Shown: positions 1 through 10,906, counted from the stretch's first letter. The stretch: DNA of 64,000 nucleotides from DRTC01 sp964521025 (GCA_964521025.1 CAZFPK010000011.1:26885-90884), one strand, 5' to 3'. Numbers and translations: made by a program. The notes: a model not told the origin generated them from the letters alone.

Positions 1-1
1 T

Positions 2-2452
2 AAAATACAGGTTTTGATCAATGGTATTCCGGTCAATGACCCCGAAAGCCAGAAAGTTTATTGGTCGAATTGGACCGGACTTTCATCCAATGTAACTTCC
101 GTGCAGGTGCAGAAAGGAGCAGGTTCTTCTTTGTATGGCTCCGGTGCTTTCGGTGGCTCTCTCAATATCGAAACTATCGGTTCTCAACCGGGAAGATCGT
201 TCACTGTCCGTTCATCATACGGAAAATATTTAACTTCGGAAAATTCATTAGTAGCCGATGGAAAAGGTCATCTCGACACTTATCATCCATCTAATTATAA
301 TCTTCTGTTCAGGTACAATTCCGGGAATATCTTTAAAGGAAAATTTAATTATAATTTGATGGTCGAGAAAAAAGCAGGAGATTATTATCTGATCGGCACA
401 AATTATGACGGCTATTCTTTTGGTTTGGAAACCCAGACTTCACTCGGTCCGCATAAAGTAAATTTGAGTTTTATCGGTGCTCCGCAAAGTCATAACCAGG
501 TTTATTTCAAATCCGACAGGGATTTATTCGATCTTCTGGGAAGAGAATATAACCGGAATAATCACGAATATCAGGAAAATTATTATTTCAAACCGCAAAT
601 ATCTTTACGCGACGAGTGGAAAATATCCGAAAATCAAATATTGATGAGTAACTTTTTTGTTACGAAAGGAGATGGCGGCGGGAAATATTTGAACCAGGAT
701 AAATTCGATATCGAAAGCGGCGCGATTTATTTTCGGGACGAATTTCTCGATGCGGATGATCCCGCAGGATTTGAGCATCAGGAGTTTGCCAAACACGCTC
801 TTTATCTTTATGAAAATTATGATCTTATCGTGGAAGGATTCAATCCGCAGGATACGATCTGGATCGGTCCGATCCCGGTCGAAGGTCCTTCTTATCATGG
901 TGAATTGATCGGTGGTGAAGGTAAGGACTTCTTTAAATCGAGATATGATTACAGCTGGCAGAACAACAGGATCAGCGATCATTTTCAATTAGGATTCAAT
1001 ACCTATTATCAATACGAGATTAATTCCATATTCAATTTAGTTGTAGGTGGTGAATTGAGAAATTGGAATGCCGATCATATCGGCAAAAGAGAGAATTTCC
1101 GACATTTTAATCCCGATTTCCCGGATAGTGTCGAAACTTACGATAAAATGCAAAAAACTTATGATTATTCCTCTACTGTTTTGAATATGTCCGCTTTCGC
1201 CCGAACCCAGATCAAACCCTTTTCCAAAATGAATATTATGATCGACGGACAATATGCAAGTTATACCTCGAAAGTCGATGAAAATCCGGTTGAAATTTAT
1301 GATCTCGGTAATGGAGAACCGACCAGTTATTATTTTTATGCAACAAAAGAAATGACTGAAACCGATACTTCCGGAGTAGAAACATTGAAATTTACTCGTG
1401 ATGATTATCAAAAAACATTCAATTTTTTTTCACCAAAATTCGGAATAAATTATAATCTGTCGCAATATTTCAATATACTCACAAACTATTCAATTGCATA
1501 TAAAGAACCAAAAACACGGGATTGGTACAGCGGTTATGACGGTCCGGACGGAAACCAGATGTATGAAATCGACCTGGTCGATGAACAGAACAATGAATAT
1601 TCAGAAGAAACATTTTATGGAGAATTAAAACCGGAAAAGATAAATACTGTAGAATTTGGTATCGGTTATGAAGGTGCTTTTTTTGATATGAACGCCAATT
1701 ATTATATCAGTGATTATGTCGATAAGATCGAGTATGTCGATGTTCCGGTTACTAATTATTATTATGATGCGGATAATGATTCGATCTATACCGTGCAGAG
1801 AGACGAATCACTTACACTCAATGCAGGACAGGCAAGACACCAGGGATTGGAATTAAGTGCAAATGCAAAATACGAAAATATCGATGCGTCATTATCGGTA
1901 ACTTATGCCAAGAATCGCTGGGTCGAGATGAATGTTGACCAGATTTTTGGTGGAGATGCGGAAGATATGAAAGGGAAAATTGTTCCCTTTTCACCTGAAA
2001 AAATGGCTAATGCTTCTCTTGGTTATACTTTCCGAAATCTCCCCTTAAGGGGAAAACTCCGAATGGGATTAACTGCTAAATACTGGGATGATTATTTTGC
2101 GAATTATACGAATGAATATTACAGCAATTATATCGATGACGGCAGCGGTGGATTTGAAGCAGATTCTACTTCTATAACCAGTTCAAAATTACCCTATTTT
2201 TTTGAACTTGGAGGAAATCTCAAATATTCTTTTTATCTCGGTAATAAAGAATTTTTTGTCAGGTTGGATTTGAACAACATCACTAATAAGGAAGATAATT
2301 TCTCTTCTGCTAATGTTAAAAAAGACTACAACCGCGGGTATTTCGACGATGAAGGAAAATTCATCGATGATTATTTGACCGGAAACAATTATATGTATGT
2401 AACTCCATCCCCGTTATTGAATGTATTCTTAACAGTTGAAATGAAGTTTTAG
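2..2452 (+). CDS. TonB-dependent receptor, 5' truncated by window edge
   Basis: Outer-membrane TonB-dependent receptor; the ligand cannot be told from sequence. The reading frame is open from base 2, so the true start and the first part of the plug lie outside the window. The visible N-terminus (LINGIPVNDP, then VQVQKGAGSSLYGSGAFGG) is the second half of a plug domain. The rest is a roughly 700-residue beta-barrel of alternating aromatic strands ending in VFLTVEMKF, a typical barrel terminus with final Phe. Long acidic, Tyr/Asp-rich loops are present. No neighbouring gene indicates the substrate. A hairpin terminator follows the stop. Confidence 0.9.
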   Translation, partial: KIQVLINGIPVNDPESQKVYWSNWTGLSSNVTSVQVQKGAGSSLYGSGAFGGSLNIETIGSQPGRSFTVRSSYGKYLTSENSLVADGKGHLDTYHPSNYNLLFRYNSGNIFKGKFNYNLMVEKKAGDYYLIGTNYDGYSFGLETQTSLGPHKVNLSFIGAPQSHNQVYFKSDRDLFDLLGREYNRNNHEYQENYYFKPQISLRDEWKISENQILMSNFFVTKGDGGGKYLNQDKFDIESGAIYFRDEFLDADDPAGFEHQEFAKHALYLYENYDLIVEGFNPQDTIWIGPIPVEGPSYHGELIGGEGKDFFKSRYDYSWQNNRISDHFQLGFNTYYQYEINSIFNLVVGGELRNWNADHIGKRENFRHFNPDFPDSVETYDKMQKTYDYSSTVLNMSAFARTQIKPFSKMNIMIDGQYASYTSKVDENPVEIYDLGNGEPTSYYFYATKEMTETDTSGVETLKFTRDDYQKTFNFFSPKFGINYNLSQYFNILTNYSIAYKEPKTRDWYSGYDGPDGNQMYEIDLVDEQNNEYSEETFYGELKPEKINTVEFGIGYEGAFFDMNANYYISDYVDKIEYVDVPVTNYYYDADNDSIYTVQRDESLTLNAGQARHQGLELSANAKYENIDASLSVTYAKNRWVEMNVDQIFGGDAEDMKGKIVPFSPEKMANASLGYTFRNLPLRGKLRMGLTAKYWDDYFANYTNEYYSNYIDDGSGGFEADSTSITSSKLPYFFELGGNLKYSFYLGNKEFFVRLDLNNITNKEDNFSSANVKKDYNRGYFDDEGKFIDDYLTGNNYMYVTPSPLLNVFLTVEMKF

Positions 2453-2481
2453 ATCCTGTAAAAGCAACATTTTAGGAAAAT

Positions 2482-2518
2482 AAAAAACAGGTCTTGCAGA
2501 TCAAGACCTGTTTTTTTA
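2482..2518. terminator. bidirectional rho-independent terminator
   Basis: The stem ACAGGTCTTG / CAAGACCTGT has a 5-base loop and is flanked by an A-run on the left and a T-run on the right. It can stop transcription of the receptor on + and of the convergent gene on -. Confidence 0.85.
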
Positions 2519-2558
2519 TTATTATTTTATCTTGATTTATCCAATGTAGTATCGAAGA

Positions 2559-3542
2559 TTACTTCATCAAGATCATTTTCTTGGTCGAAGTATATCTTCC
2601 ACCATGTTTCAGTTTATAAAAATAAACTCCGGCTGCAACATCGTTTCCTTCATCGTTTGTCCCATCCCAGGAAATATTGTAATTAGCAGCATCTTTATTT
2701 TCGTTCAATAAAGTTTTGACTTTCTTTCCGGCTGCATTAAATATTTCCAATTTTGTATGACCGGACTTTTTAATGTTGAAACGGATAGTTGTTCCTGAAG
2801 TAAATGGATTGGGAAAGTTTTGCGTTGTGATAATGTTTTCAATATTTTTTTCATCGATTGAAACAGTAACCATATCATCTGGAGTTCTGGGACTTAATTC
2901 ATACTCATCATAAGAATAAGCAACTATTCCTGCTAAAAAAACCCAAAAATCACCTAAATTTATTTCAATGGGTGGATCCACATCATCGAGAAAAAAGAAA
3001 CTGTCATCGATCTGACCGAGAGTTGCAGAAGTATCGACAACATACCATTGACCGTAACCATCAGGAACCTGAGAAACATATACATCGCTTAGTTGGACTA
3101 AAACTCCTTCATACTCCTCGCTGGATGATAGTTCGTCGGTTGTGAGAGCAACAGGGTTCGGTAGAGGATTCCCGGAACTTAAATGAGTAACACTGATAAA
3201 AGTATCATCATAACCTGATATTTCGGTTAGTCCATAATATTCTCGAACTGTTCCTGTAATTTCTACTTCATCTCCTAACGCACATGTTTCATCTCCGGAC
3301 ATATAAATTAAAATACCTTTCCAGGCACCTCCCTCGGGCATTGATATGACAAAATTATCCGGATAATGGTTATAATTTAATGCTGTTACAATACCTTCGA
3401 CAGTAACTTCCTGATCAACTAATGGTGAAGGATAAGTTCCATCACCTCCAGGTTCGGTCGTATATTGGATATCATAAATCGTTGTGGAATTCAGAATTAA
3501 TGATAATCCAATAACCAAAATAGAAACTAATAACTTATTCAT
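2559..3542 (-). CDS. secreted OB-fold-like protein with T9SS sorting domain
   Basis: Exported protein of 327 residues. The start is the ATG at 3542 (MNKLLVSILVIGLSLIL), because an AGGAGG-type ribosome site (GGAGGTTAC) lies directly upstream and a signal peptide follows; the longer upstream frame is not convincing. Residues about 30-235 (VEGIVTALNY, DEVEITGTVREYYGLTEI) resemble the OB-fold domain found beside extracellular nucleases. Residues about 245-327 are a type A T9SS sorting domain (NFPNPF, GKKVKTL, SWDGTNDEG, GVYFYKL). Predicted to be exported, cleaved and surface-attached or released. No catalytic domain is seen. Confidence 0.8.
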   Translation of the reverse strand: MNKLLVSILVIGLSLILNSTTIYDIQYTTEPGGDGTYPSPLVDQEVTVEGIVTALNYNHYPDNFVISMPEGGAWKGILIYMSGDETCALGDEVEITGTVREYYGLTEISGYDDTFISVTHLSSGNPLPNPVALTTDELSSSEEYEGVLVQLSDVYVSQVPDGYGQWYVVDTSATLGQIDDSFFFLDDVDPPIEINLGDFWVFLAGIVAYSYDEYELSPRTPDDMVTVSIDEKNIENIITTQNFPNPFTSGTTIRFNIKKSGHTKLEIFNAAGKKVKTLLNENKDAANYNISWDGTNDEGNDVAAGVYFYKLKHGGRYTSTKKMILMK

Positions 3543-3696
3543 AGTAACCTCCATTTTTTTTATGTAACAAGAAAAAAAATAAGCTGTTTTTGGTGTCAAG
3601 CATTTATTTTTTTTTAATATTTTTTTTATCTTTAACGAAAAATAACGCACAAGAAAATCCTTGTGCGTTACATACTTTCGATAGTTAATTCCTTGA

Positions 3697-6156
3697 TCAT
3701 TGCACGAAAATCATTTTTTTAAAATCCGTAAATTCCCCGGTTTTCATCTTAAACAAATAAATTCCGGAAGAAACCGGATGATCATTATTATTTTTACCGT
3801 TCCAAAATAAATTATGAGAACCCTTATCTTTTTCTTCGTCGATCAGGGTGTTTATCAATTGACCTTTCACATTGTAGATATCGATTCGAACATGGTCTTT
3901 TTCTTTTAATGTGAAACTGATTGTTGTTAACTCGTGAAATGGATTAGGAAAATTCTGATGTAATCTATTTAAAAGAGACAATCCTTCATTTTCATCGATA
4001 CTGTTCAAAGGAGTCAGGAAAATATTTTGGATAACATCATTATCAATTATTTCAATATCTTCGAGATGAACAGGTTCATATCCTTCTTTCCAGGCATCGA
4101 GCCAATAAATTCCATTGATAAGATCAATGCTATAAAATCCGTCTTGATCTGTCATTGTTTCTGACCAGTAAAGATCGCTGTTGACCCAGATATTTACCTC
4201 TCCAATCGGATTACTCGTTCCTTCTTCATAAACATAACCCGATAATGAACCGGTGAAAACCATTGGTGTTAAATAAAAATCTTGTTGAACATCATCATCA
4301 TTGATGATAATATCTTCCAAATGATAACCAAAATAACCTTCTCTCCAGACATCCACCCAATAAGTTCCGTTAGGCAGGTCGATATAATAAAAGCCGTTTC
4401 CATCTGTGAATGAGTTGTTCCAATATCCTTCGGTATTAGCCCAAACTTCAGCGTTATGGATAGGAATTTGCGACAACGCATCATAAACATATCCATAAAG
4501 AGCTCCATTAAAAGAAACCGGTTCCAGGTAAAACTCAAGGTAAACAATTTCATCCTGAACAACTATATCAGAAATTTCTTCAAAGTAATAGCCATCTGAA
4601 TTTCCCTGAACATAATAAGTTCCGTTCGGCATCGGTAAATTGAAATATCCGTCTTGATGAATTCCTGTATTAAACCAGTTTTCAAAATCCTGGGTAGCCG
4701 ATATCCAGCCTTCATTCAATGGCTGCTGAGTTTCGGAATCATAAAGGTAACCTTCGATACCACCGGTTGCAGTATGAAGATGGAAATCGATATTAGTCGA
4801 GCCGGAATAAATATTATGATACTGTTCATCGACATAAGTTCCCTCCGGCAGTTCCCAGATCTCGATATGATAACCCTCGAATTGATCGGCTAAACTGGAT
4901 ACGGATAATGTGTAATTCCCATCGATCTCGCTTTCAGTTTCCGTCTGTCCCAGAGGACTCCCACAACCGACCTGAACACCTGAAACAGGAATGTCATCGA
5001 GATAAACAGTTCCTGTTATGGCTGCATCTGTTGAAAAAGCGACAAAATCGACAGTTTCCGTTTCTCCTTCCGCCACAAATAATTCCGTATCGTGCGGTAC
5101 GAGATGATCCGGGATCAGGTCATCTCTATTCACCCGGATGTTCCAGGAACCCTCTATAACTCCCAGCAAGTAATATCCGTCTTCATCTGTTTCCGTCCAG
5201 AGTGCCATTCCCCCTTCCAACGGATTTGCATTAACCTGAACTGCTTCCAGCGGTCCTTCGTTTTCATCGAGAACTGTTCCTTCGACAAAAGAAGTAGGAG
5301 CAAGATATTCAAAATCGTAGCCTGTCAGATGACCATCGATGTAAACATCAAAATAAAGTGTATCCGGAAACATTCCTCCGGTCAAACCTAAAGGATCAAA
5401 AGTCATAACGGTATAAGTTCCGATTTCAGGAATAAAATCCTGGTAATGACCTGCATCGTCCGTCATCACCATCCAGGGAATTTCTTCATCGACCGGGAAT
5501 GCACCGACAATCAGGTTTGCTATTGCCGGAATTATATCACCGGAAACCGAATAGTCACTTGTTATCGCTTCAATAAAGAGATAAGCGACATCTGTTCCGC
5601 CGGCATCGACAGCAACATAAAACAGTCCGAGATTTCCAACATTGTTCGGTCCGTCATCTTCCGCATAAACAGTACTCTGATAAACTCCGTCTGCTGGATC
5701 TTCATCATCGATATCGTTATCTACTATTTCAACATCGTCTTCCAGGTTAAAATCGACATCTTGTTCCCAGGTTCCGTTATCGTTCATATCGATCCAGCCT
5801 TGTAAAATTGCTTCACTGCTTCCATCGGAAAAATAGACCGTAACTATAAAATCTTCACCTTGAGTTATAGTCGCAGCTTCTTCCCCATTGATGAAAATCT
5901 CGATTTCATCCCTGGAATGAGATGGAATTCGATTTTTCAAATGAGTATGTGCCGGATGAGTAGATGATATTAGCGATCGGAAGGGATTTTTTAAAGTTTG
6001 AGATTTGTGCGATCGATTTTTTTCATAAATCGATTTAAACACCTCTAATTTCTTCAATTTTTTGATTTCTTTTTTTGCAGGAACTTTTTGTTCTGCTAAT
6101 AGAAATGTAACCATTAAAATGGCGATAATGGTGTTAGTAACTTTGATCAGTTTCAT
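3697..6156 (-). CDS. secreted multi-domain carboxypeptidase-regulatory-like repeat protein, T9SS cargo
   Basis: 819 residues with signal peptide MKLIKVTNTIIAILMVTFLLA and a strong site (AAGGAGG) before the ATG. Residues 80-270 contain beta-rich exported modules with Asp-rich turns. At least five carboxypeptidase-regulatory-like beta-sandwich repeats follow (about 286-345, 375-420, 462-535, 550-620 and 635-710). Each has a G-x-V/L-Y-D start, a D-G-x-Y turn and a GYxxxxLEDI-type end; the last three are close copies, so the array grew by duplication. Residues about 740-819 are the type A sorting domain (NFPNPF, NVKGQLINTL, FWNGK, GIYLFKM). Likely a surface scaffold or adhesion protein; no enzyme domain is visible. 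Confidence 0.8.
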   Translation of the reverse strand: MKLIKVTNTIIAILMVTFLLAEQKVPAKKEIKKLKKLEVFKSIYEKNRSHKSQTLKNPFRSLISSTHPAHTHLKNRIPSHSRDEIEIFINGEEAATITQGEDFIVTVYFSDGSSEAILQGWIDMNDNGTWEQDVDFNLEDDVEIVDNDIDDEDPADGVYQSTVYAEDDGPNNVGNLGLFYVAVDAGGTDVAYLFIEAITSDYSVSGDIIPAIANLIVGAFPVDEEIPWMVMTDDAGHYQDFIPEIGTYTVMTFDPLGLTGGMFPDTLYFDVYIDGHLTGYDFEYLAPTSFVEGTVLDENEGPLEAVQVNANPLEGGMALWTETDEDGYYLLGVIEGSWNIRVNRDDLIPDHLVPHDTELFVAEGETETVDFVAFSTDAAITGTVYLDDIPVSGVQVGCGSPLGQTETESEIDGNYTLSVSSLADQFEGYHIEIWELPEGTYVDEQYHNIYSGSTNIDFHLHTATGGIEGYLYDSETQQPLNEGWISATQDFENWFNTGIHQDGYFNLPMPNGTYYVQGNSDGYYFEEISDIVVQDEIVYLEFYLEPVSFNGALYGYVYDALSQIPIHNAEVWANTEGYWNNSFTDGNGFYYIDLPNGTYWVDVWREGYFGYHLEDIIINDDDVQQDFYLTPMVFTGSLSGYVYEEGTSNPIGEVNIWVNSDLYWSETMTDQDGFYSIDLINGIYWLDAWKEGYEPVHLEDIEIIDNDVIQNIFLTPLNSIDENEGLSLLNRLHQNFPNPFHELTTISFTLKEKDHVRIDIYNVKGQLINTLIDEEKDKGSHNLFWNGKNNNDHPVSSGIYLFKMKTGEFTDFKKMIFVQ

Positions 6157-6275
6157 TTGATCCTCCTTAACACTGCCTATCCAGTGATTTAGTTTTGACC
6201 CACCTATTAAACACTTCCTTTATAATTCAAAAAGAAAAAAAAGAAAACCAAGTGTCAAGTTTTTTAAAAAACTAT

Positions 6276-6302
6276 TTGACTTTAAAAGGCTTCTCATATT
6301 AT
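6276..6302 (+). promoter_or_regulatory. possible sigma-70-type promoter for hybrid kinase
   Basis: TTGACT (6276-6281) and TATTAT (6297-6302) are separated by 15 bases, slightly short. They lie about 50 bases upstream of the preferred GTG start at 6354. This placement argues that the longer upstream reading frame is not translated. Confidence 0.4.
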
Positions 6303-6353
6303 TTATTTTTAGATTTAATAAGAGTCAATAGAAAAGAACCGGATGAGGAAATT

Positions 6354-8624
6354 GTGGAGTCGAGAAAAAAGAAGATACTTATCATTGAAGATGAAAAAAT
6401 CGTAGCTCGTCATATTCACAGAACTTTGATAAATTTGGGATATGATATTTCCGGTATCGTTACTTGTGGTGAGGATGCTGTTGAAAAAGCAACAAGCGAT
6501 CCTCCGGATCTTATCCTGACAGACATTATGCTGGAAGGTCAAATGAGTGGGATCGAAGCAGCAGATATTATCAGGAGCAATTTTGGTACTCCGGTTATTT
6601 ATTTGACTGCTTATACAGATGAAAAAATTATCCAAGAAGCTAAAATAGCAGAACCTTTTGGTTATATCCTGAAACCATTTGAAGAAAGAGAACTGCATGC
6701 AACAATTGAAATGGCATTTTACCGGCAAAAAGTGGAGAACGAACTTCGTGAAAGTGAAAAGAAATATCGCACACTTGTAGAACAGATTGAAGAAGGAATC
6801 CTGGTTGTTGATGAAAATGAAAATTTTACTTTCGTGAATCCGGCTACATCAGAAATATTCGGTTACTCGGTTGCAGAATTGATTGGAAAAAATTTAAGTA
6901 AATTCATCTCTACCGAAGAATTAAAAAAGATATTGGAGCAAACAGTAATTCGAAGAACAGGGAAATCGAGTAAATATGAAATGAAAATATTTCGGAGTGA
7001 TGGTCAGGAACGGATCCTTGAAGTCAGAGCCAGTCCAATGTTTGAAAAAGGACAATATTTTGGTTCATTTGGAATTATTACTGATGTCACAGACACAATT
7101 AAAACTGAAGAAACAATTCAGGAATTGAAAAAAGCCGTGGAAACAATGCAACTCGGAGTTACAATCACGGATATGAACAGGAAAATTATATATTCGAATC
7201 CAGCCGATGCTAAAATGCATGGTTATGAAGTAAAAGAATTAATTGGTAAGGATGTCAAAATTTTTGCACCTCCAACAGCGAGAAAAAGCATATCTCTGGA
7301 ACAAATCAGGGAATGGAAAGGTCTGATCAGAGAAAGTCTTAATATCCGTAAAAATGGTTCAACTTTTCCGGTTAGATTGATAACAGATATTGTTAAAGTT
7401 GGAGATGAACCTATTGCCATTGTTACGACTTGTGAAGATATCACCCAGCAAAAGGAAGCTGAAAAAGAAAGAAATAAGATCCAATCTCAATTAGTACAGG
7501 TTCAAAAAATGGAGATTGTGGGTCAATTAGCCGGAGGGATAGCTCACGATTTTAACAATCTTCTGACTGTGATCAATGGCTACGCTGACAGGATATTATC
7601 CAAAATATCAAAGACCGATCAATATTATGGAAGTATCCTGAACATCAATAAATACGGGAAAAAAGCAGCAAATCTAACAAAACAACTTCTCGCATTTTCA
7701 CGAAAGGAAATAATCGAACCGAAATTGTTGGATCTTAATAAAATTATTTTCGAAATCGAAAATATGCTGAAAAGTCTGATCGGAGATGATATTAATTTAA
7801 TCTACAATTTAGAAGAAAGTATCTATTCTATCAAAGCAGATGCCGTACAGATGGAACAGATATTGACAAATCTGGTTTTAAATGCCAGAGACTCATTTTC
7901 CGGCAACGGTGAGATCAAGATCAAGACAGAAAATATAGAAATTGAAAGACCGTTGAATTCTGTTTATGGTAAGATAGAACCTGGAAAATATGCTGTTTTA
8001 ACTATACAAGATAATGGATGCGGAATGAATGAAGAAGTTTTAAGACACATTTTTGAACCTTTTTATACAACCAAAGAACCTGGTAAAGGAACTGGATTAG
8101 GTTTATCAACCGTTTTCGGTATCGTCAAACAAAACAATGGTTTAATCTTGATTGAAAGTAAACCGGGCAAAGGTTCTACCTTTAAAATATATTTCCCTGG
8201 TTTAATAAAGGAAGAAATAATCCACGAAAAAGTCGATGATGATGATAAACTCCCAAAGGGAAATGAGACAATTTTGTTGGTCGAAGACGAACCGAGTGTA
8301 CGAGAGTTTGTCAGCTCGATTCTTGAAGAATACGGATATAATGTTGTGGAAGCTGTCAATGGCGTGGAAGCTTTGGAAAAAATAAAAAAATTCCATGGAA
8401 TTGTTCATTTATTAGTCACAGATGTTCATATGCCGAAAATGAATGGTTTTAAGTTAGCTGAAAATATTCAGAGAATTTATCCCGAAATTAATGTTCTCTA
8501 TGTTTCAGGATATACTGAAGATGATGCGATTAAAAAAGGAATGGAAGGATTCAATGCAGGTTTTTTAAAAAAACCTTTTTCCTTTTCCGAACTTATTATC
8601 AAAATTAGAGATCTTTTGGATTAA
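6354..8624 (+). CDS. hybrid histidine kinase REC-PAS-PAS-HisKA-HATPase-REC
   Basis: Cytoplasmic hybrid sensor kinase with no membrane segment. The start chosen is GTG 6354, preceded by GGATGAGG and immediately followed by the first REC domain; an in-frame ORF opens at 6195 but its N-terminus is not conserved-looking. Domains in the 756-residue form: REC about 5-125 (IIEDE, phospho-acceptor in LTDIML), PAS about 133-245 and 256-365, HisKA with H-box AHDFNN near 395, HATPase about 495-618 (DNGCGM, GTGLGL), and a second REC about 636-756 (DEPSV, TDVHMPK, KKP). First of three signalling genes upstream of the pilus locus; a link to pilus control is inferred from position only. Confidence 0.9.
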   Translation: MESRKKKILIIEDEKIVARHIHRTLINLGYDISGIVTCGEDAVEKATSDPPDLILTDIMLEGQMSGIEAADIIRSNFGTPVIYLTAYTDEKIIQEAKIAEPFGYILKPFEERELHATIEMAFYRQKVENELRESEKKYRTLVEQIEEGILVVDENENFTFVNPATSEIFGYSVAELIGKNLSKFISTEELKKILEQTVIRRTGKSSKYEMKIFRSDGQERILEVRASPMFEKGQYFGSFGIITDVTDTIKTEETIQELKKAVETMQLGVTITDMNRKIIYSNPADAKMHGYEVKELIGKDVKIFAPPTARKSISLEQIREWKGLIRESLNIRKNGSTFPVRLITDIVKVGDEPIAIVTTCEDITQQKEAEKERNKIQSQLVQVQKMEIVGQLAGGIAHDFNNLLTVINGYADRILSKISKTDQYYGSILNINKYGKKAANLTKQLLAFSRKEIIEPKLLDLNKIIFEIENMLKSLIGDDINLIYNLEESIYSIKADAVQMEQILTNLVLNARDSFSGNGEIKIKTENIEIERPLNSVYGKIEPGKYAVLTIQDNGCGMNEEVLRHIFEPFYTTKEPGKGTGLGLSTVFGIVKQNNGLILIESKPGKGSTFKIYFPGLIKEEIIHEKVDDDDKLPKGNETILLVEDEPSVREFVSSILEEYGYNVVEAVNGVEALEKIKKFHGIVHLLVTDVHMPKMNGFKLAENIQRIYPEINVLYVSGYTEDDAIKKGMEGFNAGFLKKPFSFSELIIKIRDLLD

Positions 8625-8761
8625 TAGAATACTGAATGTTAGTACTTTCCGGAATATTTTTTGAATAATCATGTTAATTTTGAGATACCGACATTATATC
8701 ATTTGGGAAATCAATTACTTTGTATAGCATTAATCCGCCAGCTACCAAATGAGGAGAATAG

Positions 8762-10906
8762 ATGACGAAAAAAAAAGCAGGTCTTGAGAAAAGGATTTTT
8801 TTATCATTTTTTGTTATATCACTGTTACTGGTGCTTTTTTTAACATTTTTACAATGGATGCTTGCCAGAAATATTATCAAACAGTTTGAAAACGAGAACA
8901 TACTGAAGTCCTTATCTTCTATCAAATTGGCACAATCCGAATTTAAAGATAGCTCTCTAAGCCTTCTAAATCTGATAACAAATGATAAAGAAATTATCAA
9001 GAGTATTCTTGACCTTGATTCTCTAAAAATATCCGAAAAAATTAATCCTTATTTAACAGATCCTAAAGCAGAACATATAGTTATTTATAATAATGAAAAT
9101 AAGTTGATTTATGGAATTGCCTGGGATTTGATCCAAAACTATGTCAATAAAATGTACCAATTATTTTATATTAAAGACTTCGGATCTTATTTAGCAAGTT
9201 TTGGTGATAAACTTTACCAAATCTCATATTCTTCCTTTTATGAAGATGATGAAAAAGAAAAATTCATTGGAATCGTGATTAATGTTGAATCCATTTCCAG
9301 ACAATCCTATAATCTGAAACAATTGAATGAGATAATTTTGATCCCTAACTCTGAAGAACTTCGAAAAGATTTTTTTCCTGAAAACATTTCTCACCTAAAA
9401 GATATGATTTCTGAAAAAATAAATAATATGGTTGAAGATGATGTGAATGAATCGATTTTTCGTCTGAATTCGGAAATTGCAACAGGAATATATATTAATT
9501 ATGACCTAAATAACGAACCATCTGCTTTTTTCATAATTCCCTATAACAGGAACTTTAATCAATTCGCACAGCAGAGTATATTATTTTTCCTGATTATATT
9601 ATTGGGAATTATACTTGTCACAATCGTCTTGATTGGTTCCTGGTTCAGGCAGACAATATTACATCCGATAAAAGAAATTCGTGATAGAATGCAAGAAGTT
9701 GCCAAAAATCCTTCAATTATAGAACCTATAGAAATCAGGTATTATGGTAAAATTGGAGATTTTATTGAGAAATTGGAAAACAGGTATTCGGGAGTTCTCG
9801 GAGATATGATCGAAACCTTCAATATGATGAATAGGTCTCTTGCTGAATACAGCAGTTCCCATAAAGGTTATAAATTCCTGGTTGAACATCTGAATTCCGG
9901 AGTATTCTGGTTGGATTCGAAATACAAGATAATCTTATGTAATCCCGGTTTTAGAGAATTACTGGAATTAAAGGAGCAAGATAAAGTTCTTGGAGTTAAC
10001 TTGTTAGAATTTTTACATTTCAGTCCCCGCATTTTGGAAAAAGCAAAAGTTGAAGCAATAACGATTTTAAGTGTAAGAGTAAAAATAAAAGAAAAAGTTA
10101 AATATTTGATTTTCAATGTCAGACCGGTCGAGGATAAATCCGGGAACAGGCTGGTCGGAAGCATCTCAGATATTACAAAAGAAGTTACTGAAAAAAAAGC
10201 TCGCGAATCTCTGGAAATGGAATTGATAAAAAGCAATAAATTGGCTGAAATCGGGAGAAGAGTAGAAGGAATTATTCACAATCTGAATTCCCCTCTCAAT
10301 TCCATCCTGGGTTATGCTCAATTGTTGAAAAAAGAATTTTCAAAACACAAAGATCTTGAAAAAATACTGGAATCAGGAAAAATTATTTCTCACTATGTTA
10401 AAGTTTTACAAACAAAGATCCAGAAAGATAATGTTTATATGACCCAACCAATTGATATCAATGAACTCGTTTCACAGGAATTGGAACTTTGTAATCACAA
10501 CCTTTTCTTTAAGCATTATGTCATTCTGGATACAAATTTTGACACCGAACTTCCCGAGATTTTGGCAGTTTTTGGGGATATTAGTTTATGCGTGGCTAAT
10601 TTATTAAATAATGCTATCGAATCCCTCAAAGATAGTACTGAAAAACAAATTGGAATTCGAACTTATCAAACCAGTGAAATGATAGCAATCGAAATAAAGG
10701 ATACAGGTTCCGGTATTGAAGAAAAGAATTTGCATAAAATATTCGAACCGTATTTCACTACAAAAAAACACAAGGATGCAATCGGTTTCGGATTAGGATT
10801 AGCTATCGGAAAAAACATTACTGATAAATATAACGGCAGGATTGAAGTCAAATCTACTTTAGGACATGGAAGCACATTTACGATATTTCTACCAATCAGT
10901 AGCTAA
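8762..10906 (+). CDS. membrane sensor histidine kinase with HAMP and PAS
   Basis: 714 residues. TM1 about 13-34, a roughly 235-residue extracytoplasmic sensor, TM2 about 271-293, HAMP-like linker about 294-365, PAS about 372-470, and a DHp helix whose phospho-acceptor His lies in IIHNLNSPLNSILGYAQLL near residue 505. HATPase about 600-714 has N (NAIESL), G1 (DTGSGI) and G2 (GFGLGLAI) boxes. Start ATG follows GAGGAG. The HNLNSPL box is typical of NtrB/AtoS-like kinases that pair with sigma-54 activators, and the next gene encodes one, so the pair is a likely two-component system for the pilin promoters downstream. Confidence 0.9.
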   Translation: MTKKKAGLEKRIFLSFFVISLLLVLFLTFLQWMLARNIIKQFENENILKSLSSIKLAQSEFKDSSLSLLNLITNDKEIIKSILDLDSLKISEKINPYLTDPKAEHIVIYNNENKLIYGIAWDLIQNYVNKMYQLFYIKDFGSYLASFGDKLYQISYSSFYEDDEKEKFIGIVINVESISRQSYNLKQLNEIILIPNSEELRKDFFPENISHLKDMISEKINNMVEDDVNESIFRLNSEIATGIYINYDLNNEPSAFFIIPYNRNFNQFAQQSILFFLIILLGIILVTIVLIGSWFRQTILHPIKEIRDRMQEVAKNPSIIEPIEIRYYGKIGDFIEKLENRYSGVLGDMIETFNMMNRSLAEYSSSHKGYKFLVEHLNSGVFWLDSKYKIILCNPGFRELLELKEQDKVLGVNLLEFLHFSPRILEKAKVEAITILSVRVKIKEKVKYLIFNVRPVEDKSGNRLVGSISDITKEVTEKKARESLEMELIKSNKLAEIGRRVEGIIHNLNSPLNSILGYAQLLKKEFSKHKDLEKILESGKIISHYVKVLQTKIQKDNVYMTQPIDINELVSQELELCNHNLFFKHYVILDTNFDTELPEILAVFGDISLCVANLLNNAIESLKDSTEKQIGIRTYQTSEMIAIEIKDTGSGIEEKNLHKIFEPYFTTKKHKDAIGFGLGLAIGKNITDKYNGRIEVKSTLGHGSTFTIFLPISS

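Noticed and set aside
3543..3650. Longer N-terminus for the OB-fold T9SS protein
   Set aside because: Would bury the signal peptide; the good ribosome site is before 3542.
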